NCBI GenBank assembly: GCA_049509915.1
Contig: JBEKZL010000332.1
Location: 1-7,347 of the forward strand
Direction of reading: 5' to 3'
From: JBEKYD01 sp049509915
Lineage (GTDB): Bacteria; Acidobacteriota; Terriglobia; Bryobacterales; Bryobacteraceae
Length of the DNA: 7,347 nt
This document shows, piece after piece, positions 6,538 through 7,347 of this stretch. Both the position numbers and the translations under genes were made by a program. The first letter of the stretch is position 1, and each line of letters starts with the position of its first letter. Under the pieces are notes generated by a model, which saw nothing but the letters and a program-made list of their open reading frames with translations, ran no database searches and was not told the origin of the DNA.

Positions 6538-6722
6538 TGTCTCCGGAGGCACATTCCCCGATAGGGACGCGCGATTGGCGCCCTATCCCGCCATGCCGCC
6601 TCTCAAGGGTGATACGAGGATGGCGCCGTTGATGTTCCTCACCAATCGGCGCCCCGGGCAGGAAAGGCATCGAGACTGCGAACTCGTAAGGCCACCTCGG
6701 CATTTGCAGCGGCCATGGAAAA
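6538..6722. other. Divergent spacer upstream of the permease and the right-hand gene pair
   Basis: This 185-base spacer lies between divergent genes. It is G+C-rich, and no convincing -35/-10 pair was found for either direction. It holds the hairpin at 6560-6587, three copies of the palindrome GGCGCC (6577-6582, 6622-6627, 6648-6653) and a 7-bp inverted pair CGATTGG (6572-6578) / CCAATCG (6642-6648). Confidence 0.5.
6560..6587. repeat. Hairpin just upstream of the permease start
   Basis: GATAGGG (6560-6566) and CCCTATC (6581-6587) are perfect inverted arms. After a one-base bulge, CGC (6568-6570) can pair with GCG (6578-6580). The structure begins about 22 bases upstream of the permease ATG, so it could lie in the permease mRNA leader or be an operator. 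Function is not established. Confidence 0.4.
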
Positions 6723-7130
6723 ATGACGTCGATCAACCCTCACACCGCAACCTTGCCTCACCCAGTAGCACTTGAGAGCGTCATTCGCGATCGGAGTACG
6801 GCCGACATTTCTTCCGTGCCGCCGGCCTACGTTAGCACCTTCCGGCCGGTTCCTCAAGCCGGCAACATCGCTCCCCAGGACCGCGACCTGACGGACATGG
6901 ACGACGCCATGGCGCAAGACAACCTGATGATGTTGAAGGAATCCGACCAGGCACAGGCAGCGGCCGTCGCGGGCGAAATCAGGAGCCAGGCCGTGACCCA
7001 GAAGATGCTGGCCGGCTGGTTACGGCAAGAAGCGGCCCGCGTTGCCCACGAGAATGCGATTCGCAAGCGTAATGCGGCCTACTCCAGCCAACTGCAAACG
7101 GACATGACTAACGTTCTCCAACACAAGTGA
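6723..7130 (+). CDS. Hypothetical helical protein of 135 residues
   Basis: I do not recognise this protein with confidence. It has no signal peptide or membrane segment. The first half is Pro/Ser-rich (PPAYVSTFRPVPQ around residues 33-45), followed by an acidic DLTDMDDAMAQDN stretch. The second half is Ala/Gln/Arg-rich and probably one or two long amphipathic helices (about 70-132). That pattern reminds me of the C-terminal part of VirB5/TrbJ-like periplasmic proteins of type IV secretion or conjugation systems, which would make this a short or N-terminally truncated version, but this is weak. The ATG at 6723 follows GGAA only two bases upstream, a poor ribosome binding site. An in-frame TAA at 6687 and the lack of an ATG, GTG or TTG between them leave no better start. 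Codon use looks like real coding sequence. The gene ends 13 bases before the next start, so the two are probably co-transcribed. Confidence 0.7.
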   Translation: MTSINPHTATLPHPVALESVIRDRSTADISSVPPAYVSTFRPVPQAGNIAPQDRDLTDMDDAMAQDNLMMLKESDQAQAAAVAGEIRSQAVTQKMLAGWLRQEAARVAHENAIRKRNAAYSSQLQTDMTNVLQHK

Positions 7131-7136
7131 AGGAGG
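7131..7136 (+). promoter_or_regulatory. Perfect Shine-Dalgarno site for the gene at 7144
   Basis: AGGAGG directly follows the TGA stop of the preceding gene and lies seven bases before the ATG at 7144, within a purine-only run from 7131 to 7144. It makes the ATG at 7144 much better supported than the in-frame ATG at 7168. Confidence 0.85.
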
Positions 7137-7143
7137 AAGGAAG

Positions 7144-7347
7144 ATGCGAGAGCAATTCAAACACGGAATGAATGGGGTGAATGCCGGAGCTGTCCGTATA
7201 TACCGATGGAGCCACCGCCACGCGATCCTGCTGGCATTGGCGTTGCTGCTGAGCACCATCGCTTTGCCCAGGAAGGTCCAAGGACAGGCGCCGAGTCCTT
7301 GTTGTGCTCTCCTGGCGGAGGGGCTGGGAACTATCAATGTCACGCTT
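7144..7347 (+). CDS. N-terminus of an exported protein of unknown function (partial, 68 residues)
   Basis: The frame is open from ATG 7144 to the right edge. The visible part has a long basic n-region (residues 1-27, with RIYRWSHRH), a hydrophobic core (AILLALALLLSTIAL, 27-41), and a likely signal peptidase site near VQG-Q-A at 45-49. The mature protein would begin near PSPCC, with adjacent cysteines at 53-54, and continue into a helical-looking segment (ALLAEGLGTIN). It is therefore likely periplasmic or secreted. It shares a transcription unit with the preceding 135-residue gene. A type IV secretion/conjugation-type component (VirB5/TrbJ-like) is one possibility, but too little is visible to name it. 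Confidence 0.75.
   Translation, partial: MREQFKHGMNGVNAGAVRIYRWSHRHAILLALALLLSTIALPRKVQGQAPSPCCALLAEGLGTINVTL

Noticed and set aside
1..7347. CRISPR array, tRNA/rRNA genes, insertion sequences or attachment sites
   Set aside because: No regularly spaced direct repeats, no cloverleaf or rRNA signatures, no transposase or integrase, and no terminal inverted repeats with target duplications were seen on either strand.

Overview
The window looks like G+C-rich chromosomal DNA from an acidobacterium, most plausibly a Solibacter/Bryobacter-type organism. The best evidence is the 816-residue duplicated FtsX-type permease at 4087-6537. It has the acidobacterial duplicated orphan permease (ADOP) architecture and no ATPase gene beside it. 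The neighbouring exported ThuA-like, molybdenum hydroxylase and HpcH/HpaI-type proteins also fit such genomes. The taxonomy is inferred from family knowledge, not from a marker gene.

Layout. Positions 1-2613 hold a tight minus-strand operon, transcribed right to left: a secreted ThuA-domain protein, a small [2Fe-2S] subunit, then the molybdopterin subunit of a xanthine dehydrogenase/isoquinoline 1-oxidoreductase-type hydroxylase, cut by the left edge. The first junction has a 10-nt gap with a ribosome binding site over the upstream stop codon. The second is a TGATG stop/start overlap. Positions 2614-2973 are a 360-bp divergent intergenic region with a candidate promoter and two short palindromes. 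Positions 2974-3831 (plus strand) encode an HpcH/HpaI aldolase-fold protein with a signal peptide. Positions 3832-4086 separate two convergent genes and hold one very strong hairpin. Positions 4087-6537 (minus) are the ADOP permease. Positions 6538-6722 are a second divergent spacer. From 6723 to the right edge are two closely spaced plus-strand genes: a 135-residue helical protein of unknown function and the start of a protein with a signal peptide.

How the genes may work together. All three left-hand enzyme systems appear to be exported: ThuA-like by a Sec signal, the hydroxylase by a twin-arginine signal on the molybdenum subunit (the signal-less Fe-S subunit presumably travelling with it), and the aldolase-like protein by a Sec signal. 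This suggests a cell-envelope module that oxidises and processes a small carbon compound, possibly a sugar- or aromatic-derived acid. The substrate cannot be read from sequence. The permease and the right-hand gene pair look functionally separate. No tRNA, rRNA, insertion sequence or CRISPR array was seen.
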